Shown here piece after piece: positions 7,028 to 15,062 of a stretch of 64,000 bases of DNA (positions are counted from its first letter, which is position 1; every line of letters begins with the position of its first letter). Below the pieces are notes generated by a model that ran no database searches, was not told where the DNA came from, and worked only from the letters and a program-made list of their open reading frames with translations. This DNA is from Zeaxanthinibacter enoshimensis (GTDB taxonomy: Bacteria; Bacteroidota; Bacteroidia; Flavobacteriales; Flavobacteriaceae), in contig NZ_SNYI01000002.1 of NCBI RefSeq assembly GCF_004362865.1, positions 1-64,000 on the forward strand. The letters are read 5' to 3'. The translations under genes and the position numbers were made by a program.

Positions 7028-9649
7028 TTATGAATTAGCCTGTTTCTTCCTCACCAGCATCCGCTTGATCTCGTTCAGCTTCATCAAAGCTTCCACCGGG
7101 GTCAGGGTATCGATGTCCGTACTCAGGATCTCTTCCTTGATCTGCTCCAGTAAAGGATCATCCAGGTTAAAGAAGCTTAGTTGCAGCTCGTCGTTCGCTG
7201 CTTTCAATCCCTCAGACAAAGCCTCGCTGCTGTGGTCTTTCTCCAGTTTCTTAAGGATACGCCCGGCCTTGTGGATCACCTGCTGCGGCATCCCGGCCAT
7301 CCTGGCCACATGGATCCCGAAACTGTGAGCGCTTCCGCCTTGCTGCAGTTTCCGCATAAACAGCACCGTGTCTTTTAATTCCTTGACTGCTACGTTGTAA
7401 TTGGCAATGCGTTCAAACGTGGCGCTCATCTCGTTCAGTTCGTGGTAGTGGGTCGCGAACAGGGTCTTGGGCCTCGCCGGGTGCTCATGCAGGTACTCCG
7501 TGATCGCCCAGGCTATGGAAATTCCGTCGTAAGTACTGGTACCCCGCCCGATCTCATCCAGCAATACCAGGCTGCGATCAGAGATATTGTTCAGGATACT
7601 GGCGGTCTCGTTCATCTCTACCATGAAAGTGGATTCACCCATAGAGATGTTATCGCTGGCGCCCACCCGGGTGAACAGCTTGTCCACGTACCCGATCTCG
7701 GCTGCCTCTGCCGGCACAAAACTTCCCATCTGTGCCATCAGTACGATCAGGGCGGTCTGCCGTAAAATGGCCGACTTACCACTCATGTTCGGGCCGGTGA
7801 TCATGATGATCTGCTGCTGCTCCCGGTCCAGGGTTACATCGTTGGGTACATAGGCTTCTCCCGGGGGTAACTGCTTTTCAATGACCGGGTGTCGGCCATT
7901 ACTTATTTTGAGTTCCGTACCCTCGTTCAATACAGGCTGCACGTAATTGTTCTCTACCGCCAACTGGGCAAATCCGCAGAGGCAGTCCAGCCTTGCAACC
8001 GCCCGTGCATTCTGTTGTACGGGCTCTATATAAGCCTGCATCCAGACCAGCAATTGGGAGAACAGCTGCTGCTCCAGATCAAGGATGCGCTCTTCGGCTC
8101 CCAGTATCTTGGCTTCGTATTCCTTAAGTTCTTCGGTGATATAGCGCTCGGCATTTACCAGGGTCTGTTTCCGGGTCCACTCCTCGGGTACCTTGTCCTT
8201 ATGGGTATTGCGCACCTCGATATAATATCCGAATACGTTGTTAGAGGCGATCTTCAGGGATGTGATCCCGGTCCGTTCCGTTTCCCGCTTCAGCATCTCG
8301 TCCAAAAGGTCTTTCCCACGGAAAGCCAGGTTCCTCAGCTCATCAAGTTCTTCGGAAAAACCGGTGGCGATCACTCCTCCTTTCTGCACCTGGGTAGGGG
8401 CATCCTCAAAGAGGACCTCCTTGATCTTGCTCCGCAGGGGTTCGCATTCCTCCAGCTGCCCGGCCAGTTGCTGCAGGGCTGCGTGACTGTGCTGCCCAAG
8501 TTGTGCTTTAACAGGTACCAGGGCTTCCAGGGAATTCTTCAGGTAAACGACCTCGCGCGGACTGATCTTCCCCGTAGCCAGCTTGGAGATCAGTCGTTCA
8601 AGGTCCCCGATCCTTTTGATCTGGTTCCGGGTCTGGTCCAGGCAGGGCAGGTCTTCTTTCAGGGCCGCGACCACCTCATGCCTGGCTTGTATCTTTTCCA
8701 GGTTTTTCAATGGCAGGGCCAGCCATCTTTTCAGCAAACGCCCGCCCATGGGCGAGATGGTCTTGTCTACCACGTCAAATAAAGTGATGGCCTGGGCATG
8801 CGGACTGTGGTACAGTTCCAGGTTGCGGATGGTGAACTTATCCATCCAGATATATTCTTCCTCTGCTATCCTTTTAAGGCTGCTGATATGTTGCAATTGC
8901 CGGTGCTGGGTCTCGGACAGGTAATGCAGGATCGCCCCGGCCGCGATGATCCCATGGGCCAGGTGGTCTACGCCGAACCCTTTTAAAGTACTGGTCTTAA
9001 AATGCCCGTTCAGGGTTTCATTGGCGTAATCTTCCTGGAAGATCCAGTCTTCGCAGAAAAAGGTATGGTGTTCACTCCCAAAGTTCTGGGCAAATTCTTT
9101 CTTATGGGTCTTGGAGATCAGCACTTCTGTCGGACCAAAATTCTGCAGCAGTTTATCCACCTGCTCCGCATTCCCCTCCGAGCAGAGGTATTCCCCTGTG
9201 GAAATATCGAGGAAAGAGATGCCATAGGTTTTCCTGCCAAAATGGACCGCGCATAAGAAGTTGTTGCTCTTGGCACTGAGGATGTCATCGTTCAGGGCTA
9301 CCCCAGGGGTCACCAGTTCGGTAACTCCCCTTTTTACGATCGTCTTGGTCTGCTTGGGATCTTCCAGCTGGTCGCAGATCGCCACACGCTCCCCGGCTTT
9401 CACCAGTTTTGGGAGGTAAGTGTTCAGAGAATGGTGAGGGAAACCTGCCAGCTCGGTCTGGTCGCCCCCGTTATTCCGGTGGGTGAGGACTATACCCAGG
9501 ATACGGGCCGCCTTTACGGCATCTTCCCCGAAGGTCTCGTAGAAATCCCCCACCCGGAAGAGTAACAGCGCATCGGGGTACTTGCGTTTAATAGTACCGT
9601 ACTGCTGCATTAAGGGGGTGACCTTCTTTGTTTTTCCTGAATTAGCCAA
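7028..9649 (-). CDS. mutS: DNA mismatch repair protein MutS
   Basis: 873 residues, normal family length. MutS binds base mismatches as a sliding clamp and recruits MutL for post-replicative repair in the cytoplasm. The mismatch-probing Phe-x-Glu lies at F36-Y37-E38 in GDFYETF, the same numbering as in E. coli. The C-terminal ATPase has Walker A GPNMSGKS near 620, Walker B LLDEIGRGTSTYDG near 700, and ATHYHEL near 733. The core and clamp domains (about 260-560) are intact. The gene is transcribed away from a TrmH-like methyltransferase, with a roughly 900-bp repeat-filled gap between them. No terminator is obvious before the tRNA unit. Confidence 0.98.
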   Translation of the reverse strand: MANSGKTKKVTPLMQQYGTIKRKYPDALLLFRVGDFYETFGEDAVKAARILGIVLTHRNNGGDQTELAGFPHHSLNTYLPKLVKAGERVAICDQLEDPKQTKTIVKRGVTELVTPGVALNDDILSAKSNNFLCAVHFGRKTYGISFLDISTGEYLCSEGNAEQVDKLLQNFGPTEVLISKTHKKEFAQNFGSEHHTFFCEDWIFQEDYANETLNGHFKTSTLKGFGVDHLAHGIIAAGAILHYLSETQHRQLQHISSLKRIAEEEYIWMDKFTIRNLELYHSPHAQAITLFDVVDKTISPMGGRLLKRWLALPLKNLEKIQARHEVVAALKEDLPCLDQTRNQIKRIGDLERLISKLATGKISPREVVYLKNSLEALVPVKAQLGQHSHAALQQLAGQLEECEPLRSKIKEVLFEDAPTQVQKGGVIATGFSEELDELRNLAFRGKDLLDEMLKRETERTGITSLKIASNNVFGYYIEVRNTHKDKVPEEWTRKQTLVNAERYITEELKEYEAKILGAEERILDLEQQLFSQLLVWMQAYIEPVQQNARAVARLDCLCGFAQLAVENNYVQPVLNEGTELKISNGRHPVIEKQLPPGEAYVPNDVTLDREQQQIIMITGPNMSGKSAILRQTALIVLMAQMGSFVPAEAAEIGYVDKLFTRVGASDNISMGESTFMVEMNETASILNNISDRSLVLLDEIGRGTSTYDGISIAWAITEYLHEHPARPKTLFATHYHELNEMSATFERIANYNVAVKELKDTVLFMRKLQQGGSAHSFGIHVARMAGMPQQVIHKAGRILKKLEKDHSSEALSEGLKAANDELQLSFFNLDDPLLEQIKEEILSTDIDTLTPVEALMKLNEIKRMLVRKKQANS

Positions 9650-10557
9650 AACGATGGGTTTAAGTTATTTTTGTGCCTTGACGAAATTACTATTTTCCCT
9701 GTGGCCACCGAACTTTTGTTGATATTTTCGGATAACTTAACCCCCCTGCAGGGGTGGTGATCAGCTCGGGGTGAAAAATGCAGGAGTCGTACCCTTCCCT
9801 GCATGTTTTATGCACCGGGATCACTTATCTTGATCAAGGGGCGGGGTTAAGAACCCCGGCCCTCCGCGAGGGCCCAGGAAAAGGATGATTTTTTCTGCTG
9901 GTTCTGTGCAGGGTAAGCCTTTGCCGTGAACCCGGGGAGGGGATAAGCATCCCCATGTTCACGCAGAAGCAGTGTCAAAAATTAATCTCTATACTGCATG
10001 TTTACTGCAGGGAGAACAATTACCTTGAACCTGGGGCGGGGATCAGAACCCCCTGGAGGAGGATGGACCCAGTAGAATATGTATACTTGCTATTGCTGGT
10101 TTTATGCAGGGAAGAGGTATATCTTGAGCCCGGGGTGGGGCTGTGAGCCCCCCATCCAGCACTGTGGGGGAAAATTTATTGGATGATTTACTGCATAGTT
10201 TATACAGGGAGAACGATTACCTTGAACCTGGGGTGGGGGTAAGATCCCCCTCGACGAAGATGGACCCGGAAGATGGACCCGGTAGAATACGTATACTAGT
10301 GACTGCTGGTTTTCTGCAGTGAAGGCGTTTACCTTGAACCTGGGGTGGGGGTCAGATCCCCCTCGACGAAGATGGACCCGGAAGATGGACCCGGTAGAAT
10401 ACGTATACTTGCGACTGCCGGTTTTATGCAGTGAGAACGATTAACTTGAACACGGGGCGGGGGTAAGACTCCCCCCTTTATTAATTTTGAACCTGTTGGG
10501 CCGGGTATTTGTATTCCCCGCCGCCCACCAGAAAATGAGAAGTTTTTTACAATCTGA
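9650..10557. repeat. Degenerate tandem repeat array (98-112 bp units) between mutS and the TrmH-like gene
   Basis: Seven copies of an anchor close to CTTGAACCTGGGGTGGGG occur at 9830, 9926, 10025, 10124, 10222, 10334 and 10446, with spacings 96, 99, 99, 98, 112 and 112. Each is followed by a G-run/C-run hairpin such as GGGGGTAAGATCCCCC, a GAATACGTATACTTG block in the later units, and GGTTTTATGCAG. The last two intervals carry a 13-14-bp internal duplication (GATGGACCCGG twice), which explains the longer period. Units become more alike toward the right. No credible gene lies here; 9650-9829 holds only mutS upstream sequence and a C-run/G-run hairpin. Confidence 0.85.
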
Positions 10558-11091
10558 ATGAACAATATGCGAAAATTAAAGAACAGCGAACTGCAGCGGT
10601 TAGACCCGGAAGAATTCAAAGAGGCCGAGAAAACTCCCCTGGTACTCGTCCTGGATAATATCCGAAGCCTTAACAACATTGGCTCCGTTTTCCGTACCGC
10701 CGATGCTTTCCTGATCGAGAAAGTATACCTCTGCGGCATTACCGCCCGGCCTCCTCATAAAGACATCCATAAGACCGCCCTGGGCGCTACCGAGAGTGTG
10801 GCCTGGGAATACCGGGAAAACACCGCAGACCTGGTCCGGGAGCTGAAAGCAGAATACCAATGCATGGCCGTGGAACAGGCAGAGAACGCCACTTTCCTCA
10901 ATGATTTCCAGGTGGAAAAGAACAGGAAGTACGCGCTGGTGCTTGGGAACGAAGTAAAAGGGGTGTCCCAGGAAGTGGTCAACCTTTGTCACGGGGTGCT
11001 GGAGATCCCCCAGTTCGGGACCAAACACTCCCTCAATATCTCGGTCAGTGCAGGTGTGGTGGTCTGGGACCTCTGGTCCAAACTCCAATAA
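10558..11091 (+). CDS. TrmH/SpoU-family RNA methyltransferase
   Basis: 177 residues, the minimal SPOUT fold without an extra N-terminal substrate domain. Motif 1 NIRSLNNIGSVFRTADAF, motif 2 LVLGNEVKGVS and motif 3 IPQFGTKHSLNISVSAG form the knotted SAM-binding site. The conserved Asn and Arg of motif 1 and the GNE of motif 2 are present. It probably 2'-O-methylates a ribose in tRNA or rRNA; the exact position cannot be told. ATG at 10558 is used, and a second ATG three codons on (10567) is possible. A SpoU-like gene next to mutS is common in related genomes. Confidence 0.88.
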   Translation: MNNMRKLKNSELQRLDPEEFKEAEKTPLVLVLDNIRSLNNIGSVFRTADAFLIEKVYLCGITARPPHKDIHKTALGATESVAWEYRENTADLVRELKAEYQCMAVEQAENATFLNDFQVEKNRKYALVLGNEVKGVSQEVVNLCHGVLEIPQFGTKHSLNISVSAGVVVWDLWSKLQ

Positions 11092-11115
11092 AAAACCCCG
11101 GCTTGTGGGCCGGGG
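11090..11115 (-). terminator. Terminator of the folK-dNK gene
   Basis: CCCCGGC (11096-11102) pairs with GCCGGGG (11109-11115). The T run lies on the minus strand side, so it terminates minus-strand transcription and may slow the converging TrmH-like transcript. Confidence 0.7.
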
Positions 11116-11230
11116 TGCTGGTATATTTGAGCCAGTTAGTTGCTTAGCAGGTATGCAAGAAAGACAAATCAGGGCTGAAATCCAAATAATCCACTGTTAA
11201 ATCGGGGTCCGGGCGACCCTTGAAGATCCT

Positions 11231-12370
11231 TTAGATCTTGGTCAAATGCGCCTGGATCTGGTCCAGGATGTAGTCGTAATCGTCGCGGTTGGTCACAAAA
11301 TCCAGGTCGCTCACATCCAGGATCAGGCTGTTCTGCTGCGGGTTGCTCCGCAGGAAGTCCATATACCCCCGCTGTATCTTATCCAGGTAATCAGGCTGAA
11401 TCTGCTGCTCGTAATCCCGTCCCCGTTTCTTAATGTTGTCCAGTAAACGCTCCGTCTTCTGGTACAGGTACACATAGACCCCGGGTTTCTTCACCTCCTT
11501 GTACATGAAATTGAACATCTTCCGGTACAGGTTAAATTCCTCTTCCTGTAAGGTCACCTTGGCAAAGATGAGCGACTTAAAGATGTCGTAATCACTGATC
11601 ATGAAATTCTTAAAGAGGTCAAACTGCGTGGTGTCATCCACGAACTGCTGGTAGCGTTCTGCCAGGAAAGACATCTCCAGCGGGAAAGCATACCTTGCCG
11701 GGTCCTCGTAGAACTTGGGTAAGAAAGGGTTGTCCGCGAAACGCTCCAGTACCAGTTTGGCATTGTAATCCTCGGAGATCTTCTTGGCCAGGGTGGTTTT
11801 CCCCGCCCCGATGTTTCCCTCTATGGCCATAAAATCTACCTGGGCAAATAATTGGGCCCTGCTCCAGTATAATTTATGATCTGTCTTTTCCGGTACGATC
11901 TTATCCTTGCACTGTTGCAGTAAGTTCCTGGTATCCTTGTTTAGTACGGGATGGTAGAATTGCGGGGCGATGTCTGACAGTGGTCTCAGTACAAATTTTC
12001 TTTCCTGCAGTTTTGGATGGGGAATCGTCAGCCCTTCCTGGTTGATAACCTCGTAGTCGTAATACAAGAGGTCTATATCAATGGTCCTGGATTCATAGCC
12101 TTCCTCGGTTTTCCGCTGCCGTCCCAACCGTTTTTCGATCCGCAGGATGGTCTCCATCACCGCAGTAGGGGGTAATTCGGTCTGCACCATGACACAGGCA
12201 TTCAGGAAATCCGGCCCGTCAAAACCCCAGGAGGCACTTCGGTATACTTTAGATACTCCCGTGATCTCCCCGAGCTCCCGCCGGATAGCAAATACCGCCT
12301 GCTGCAGGTTGTTGAGCGTTTGGCCTTCGTTGCTGCCAATAGCAAGGTAGAGGATAGATTTAGGAGTCAT
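11231..12370 (-). CDS. folK: Fusion of HPPK (folate synthesis) and deoxynucleoside kinase
   Basis: 379 residues with two domains. Residues 1-155 are hydroxymethyldihydropterin pyrophosphokinase: IGSNEG (11-16), SWGFDGPDFLNA, and RTIDIDLLYYD (95-105) supply the Mg and pterin sites. Residues about 178-379 are a deoxynucleoside kinase: P-loop EGNIGAGKT (184-192), a NPFLPKFYED loop and LID-region RGRDYE. The first activates the pterin for folate synthesis and the second salvages deoxynucleosides to dNMPs. Such fusions are frequent in Bacteroidota. A separate dNK gene at 53616-54230 and folA and thyA also lie in this window. Confidence 0.93.
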   Translation of the reverse strand: MTPKSILYLAIGSNEGQTLNNLQQAVFAIRRELGEITGVSKVYRSASWGFDGPDFLNACVMVQTELPPTAVMETILRIEKRLGRQRKTEEGYESRTIDIDLLYYDYEVINQEGLTIPHPKLQERKFVLRPLSDIAPQFYHPVLNKDTRNLLQQCKDKIVPEKTDHKLYWSRAQLFAQVDFMAIEGNIGAGKTTLAKKISEDYNAKLVLERFADNPFLPKFYEDPARYAFPLEMSFLAERYQQFVDDTTQFDLFKNFMISDYDIFKSLIFAKVTLQEEEFNLYRKMFNFMYKEVKKPGVYVYLYQKTERLLDNIKKRGRDYEQQIQPDYLDKIQRGYMDFLRSNPQQNSLILDVSDLDFVTNRDDYDYILDQIQAHLTKI

Positions 12371-12538
12371 AAGGATGCAAATCTAAAAAAATGCAGGGCA
12401 TTATCCCATGGCGGTTAATAACTTCTGATAGCCTTTTTAATCCCGGGGAAAAAGTGGTATAACCCGGGTATATTGCCCCTGCTTATAGTTGAAGTTGGAA
12501 ATTTGATGAGAAAAAAATCCTGTACTTGGCGGATTGGT

Positions 12539-12546
12539 TATATTTG
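12539..12546 (+). promoter_or_regulatory. -7 box upstream of sppA
   Basis: TATATTTG, a perfect TAnnTTTG, lies 23 nt before the start. No TTG occurs at the usual 17-23 nt distance; the nearest are 11 and 33 nt away. 12371-12538 otherwise holds no gene. Confidence 0.5.
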
Positions 12547-12569
12547 TTTGCAAACTTTAGCCACCTGCT

Positions 12570-14327
12570 ATGAATTTTCTACGTAACCTCCTGGCCTCCA
12601 TCCTCGGAACCTTAATGGCCCTTGGAATTATTTTTGTCATGTTCCTGATCCTGGTCTCCCTGGCCAGTGCTGAGGAATCGGTAACCGTCAAGAAAGATTC
12701 GGTCCTGGAACTCAACCTGGAATACCCCATCAGTGATTATACCGGTAACGACGCTGCCGATCCTTTTGCAGGATTATTTGAACAGAGTATTGGCCTCGAT
12801 GAGATCATCCATGCCATACAGGTTGCCGCTGATGACGAGAAGATCAAAGGGATCAGTATCCGCAGTAACATGATCATGGGGGGACTCTCCCAGGTCAAGG
12901 CCATCCGCGATGCGCTGGAGGATTTTAAAGAAAGCGGCAAATTCGTATACGCCTACGGGGACTTCTATATGCAACCTGATTATTACCTGGCCAGTGTGGC
13001 CGATAGTGTTTTCCTGAATCCTGTCGGGATGATGAATTTCCGGGGACTCTCTGCCGAAGTGCTCTATCTGAAAAGCCTGCAGGAAAAATCAGGGGTAAAG
13101 ATAGAAGTGATCCGCCACGGGAAATATAAAAGCGCGGTAGAACCTTTTATGTCGGATAATATGAGCGAATCTAACCGCCGGCAGATCGAGGAACTGCTGG
13201 AATCCCTTTGGTCAGAGATGGTCGGGGATATTGCCGGGTCCAGGCAGCTCGATGCCGCTACGCTTAATAATATCGCGGATACCCTGGGAGCACGGATGCC
13301 GGAATATGCCATCGCCAATGGTTTGATAGATGGCACCCGCTACTATGACGAATACGAAGCCATGCTTAAAGGGGAAACGGGCACCGAAATAGACGATGAC
13401 CAGAACTATATCTCCATGGCAGACTACATGGAAGACGCCAAGAAAAAGAAGATCTATAAAGGAAAAGATAAGGTTGCCGTTATTTTCGCCCAGGGCGAGA
13501 TCTTCTACGGGGAAGGTGGCCCGGATATGATAGGGCAGGGAATCATGACCGAGGCCCTGGTAAAAGCCCGGGAAGATGACGACATTAAGGCCGTGGTTTT
13601 ACGGGTGAATTCACCCGGGGGCAGCGCGCTGGTTTCCGATATTATCTGGCGCGAGGTAGAACTGACCAAGGCCGTGAAACCGGTTGTGGTCTCCATGGGG
13701 AACGTCGCGGCTTCCGGCGGTTATTACATCGCCGCTGGTGCTGACGAGATCTTCGCAGAACCAACCACCATCACAGGGTCTATCGGGGTCTTTGGCACAA
13801 TTCCCAACATCAGCGAACTGGCCGAAGATATCGGGATCAATGCAGAGCAGGTGGGCACCAATAAGAATTCGGTGGAATATTCCCTCTTTGAACCCATGAC
13901 CGATGATTTCAGGGAAGTGGTACAGGAAAGCATAGAAGAGGTGTACCAGACCTTCCTCAGGCGGGTGGCTGCCGGCAGGAACATGAGCCTCGCCCAGGTA
14001 GACAGCCTGGCACAAGGCAGGGTCTGGAGCGGGGTGGATGCACAGCGGCTTGGACTGGTGGATGCCCTTGGCGGACTGGATATGGCCATTGTACGTGCCG
14101 CCGAGCTGGCCGAGTTATCCGAGTTCAGTGTAAAGAAATACCCGAAATTCAAATCCGGTTTTGCGCGGCTGATGGAAGACCTTGGTGGGGCAGAAAGCCG
14201 TATTACCGAGGCAGCCCTGAAGGCCGAGATGGGGGATGAGCTGTACAGCATAATGCAGGAAGTTCGCCGTGCCACGCGTACCAAAGGAGTGCAGGCCAGG
14301 ATGCCCTATTCGCTTAACATCAAATAA
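12570..14327 (+). CDS. sppA: Signal peptide peptidase SppA (67K type)
   Basis: 585 residues in two ClpP-like halves, the long SppA form. An N-terminal membrane helix covers about residues 5-30. The catalytic Lys is K187 in the N-terminal half (GKYKSAVEP, the same motif that holds the general-base Lys in E. coli SppA). The nucleophile is Ser382 in NVAASGGYYIAAG in the C-terminal half. It degrades cleaved signal peptides at the outer face of the inner membrane. The stop is followed after 2 nt by the YhhQ-like gene, so the two are probably co-transcribed. Confidence 0.95.
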   Translation: MNFLRNLLASILGTLMALGIIFVMFLILVSLASAEESVTVKKDSVLELNLEYPISDYTGNDAADPFAGLFEQSIGLDEIIHAIQVAADDEKIKGISIRSNMIMGGLSQVKAIRDALEDFKESGKFVYAYGDFYMQPDYYLASVADSVFLNPVGMMNFRGLSAEVLYLKSLQEKSGVKIEVIRHGKYKSAVEPFMSDNMSESNRRQIEELLESLWSEMVGDIAGSRQLDAATLNNIADTLGARMPEYAIANGLIDGTRYYDEYEAMLKGETGTEIDDDQNYISMADYMEDAKKKKIYKGKDKVAVIFAQGEIFYGEGGPDMIGQGIMTEALVKAREDDDIKAVVLRVNSPGGSALVSDIIWREVELTKAVKPVVVSMGNVAASGGYYIAAGADEIFAEPTTITGSIGVFGTIPNISELAEDIGINAEQVGTNKNSVEYSLFEPMTDDFREVVQESIEEVYQTFLRRVAAGRNMSLAQVDSLAQGRVWSGVDAQRLGLVDALGGLDMAIVRAAELAELSEFSVKKYPKFKSGFARLMEDLGGAESRITEAALKAEMGDELYSIMQEVRRATRTKGVQARMPYSLNIK

Positions 14328-14329
14328 GG

Positions 14330-15040
14330 ATGAACAGCAAGGACAAGAAACTTGCCTTCCGGATCTACCTATACCTTGGGGCACTTTTTATTACGTCCCT
14401 GGTGGTCTCTAACCTGATCTTCCAGAAATTCTTTTACTGGTATCCCTTCGGGGATCTGACCTTCTTTGATGCCCCCCTGTTCGAGCTCTCGGTGGGGATA
14501 CTGCCGTACCCCCTTACATTCCTGATCACTGACCTGATCTCCGAGATCTACGGGAAGAAGAAAGCCAACCAGGTGGTTACCGCAGGGATCTTTGCATCTG
14601 TATTTTCCATGGGGATCATCCTGGTGGCGGAACAGGTGCCGGCCATTGAGAACTCGCCCATCGATGATGAGGTCTTCCAAAGTGTATTTGCCCTATCACC
14701 CATTGCCGTACTCGCCTCCATGCTGGCCTACCTCTGTGCCCAGTACGTGGATATTGCCATCTACCATTTCTGGAAAAAACTGACCAGGGGACGATACCTC
14801 TGGCTGCGGAACAACTTCTCTACCTTTACCTCCCAGTTTATAGACACTTTCCTGGTGGTAGGACTGCTTTGTATCTTCGGGGTTCTCCCCTGGGAGCTGT
14901 TCTACGGCCTTGTCCTCAGTGGTTTTGCTTTCAAGGTATTAATTGCATTTATTGATACCCCTTTCTTGTATATTTTCGTGTATATTTTTCGCAAAAGATT
15001 CAACCTTTCTCCCGAACAGGAGATAGACCTGGAGTTCTGA
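14330..15040 (+). CDS. Queuosine precursor transporter, YhhQ family
   Basis: 236 residues with about six membrane helices. FELSVGILPYPLTFLITDLISEIYGKKKA is split by conserved Asp, Glu and Lys residues typical of the YhhQ/VUT-1 (DUF165) family, and FTSQFIDTF is a second signature. Family members import queuosine precursors such as preQ0 or preQ1 for the wobble modification of tRNA; which one is used here is not visible. It follows sppA by 2 nt and precedes the AsmA-like gene by 22 nt. Confidence 0.85.
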   Translation: MNSKDKKLAFRIYLYLGALFITSLVVSNLIFQKFFYWYPFGDLTFFDAPLFELSVGILPYPLTFLITDLISEIYGKKKANQVVTAGIFASVFSMGIILVAEQVPAIENSPIDDEVFQSVFALSPIAVLASMLAYLCAQYVDIAIYHFWKKLTRGRYLWLRNNFSTFTSQFIDTFLVVGLLCIFGVLPWELFYGLVLSGFAFKVLIAFIDTPFLYIFVYIFRKRFNLSPEQEIDLEF

Positions 15041-15062
15041 AACAGGGCAAAAATATTGTACT

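Noticed and set aside
7889-8782. 297-codon plus-strand frame antisense to mutS
   Set aside because: It is the complement of a well conserved gene in a high-coding frame, with no start context or domain.
9830-10480. Repeat array considered as CRISPR
   Set aside because: Units are contiguous, 96-112 bp, degenerate and without unique spacers; no cas genes nearby.
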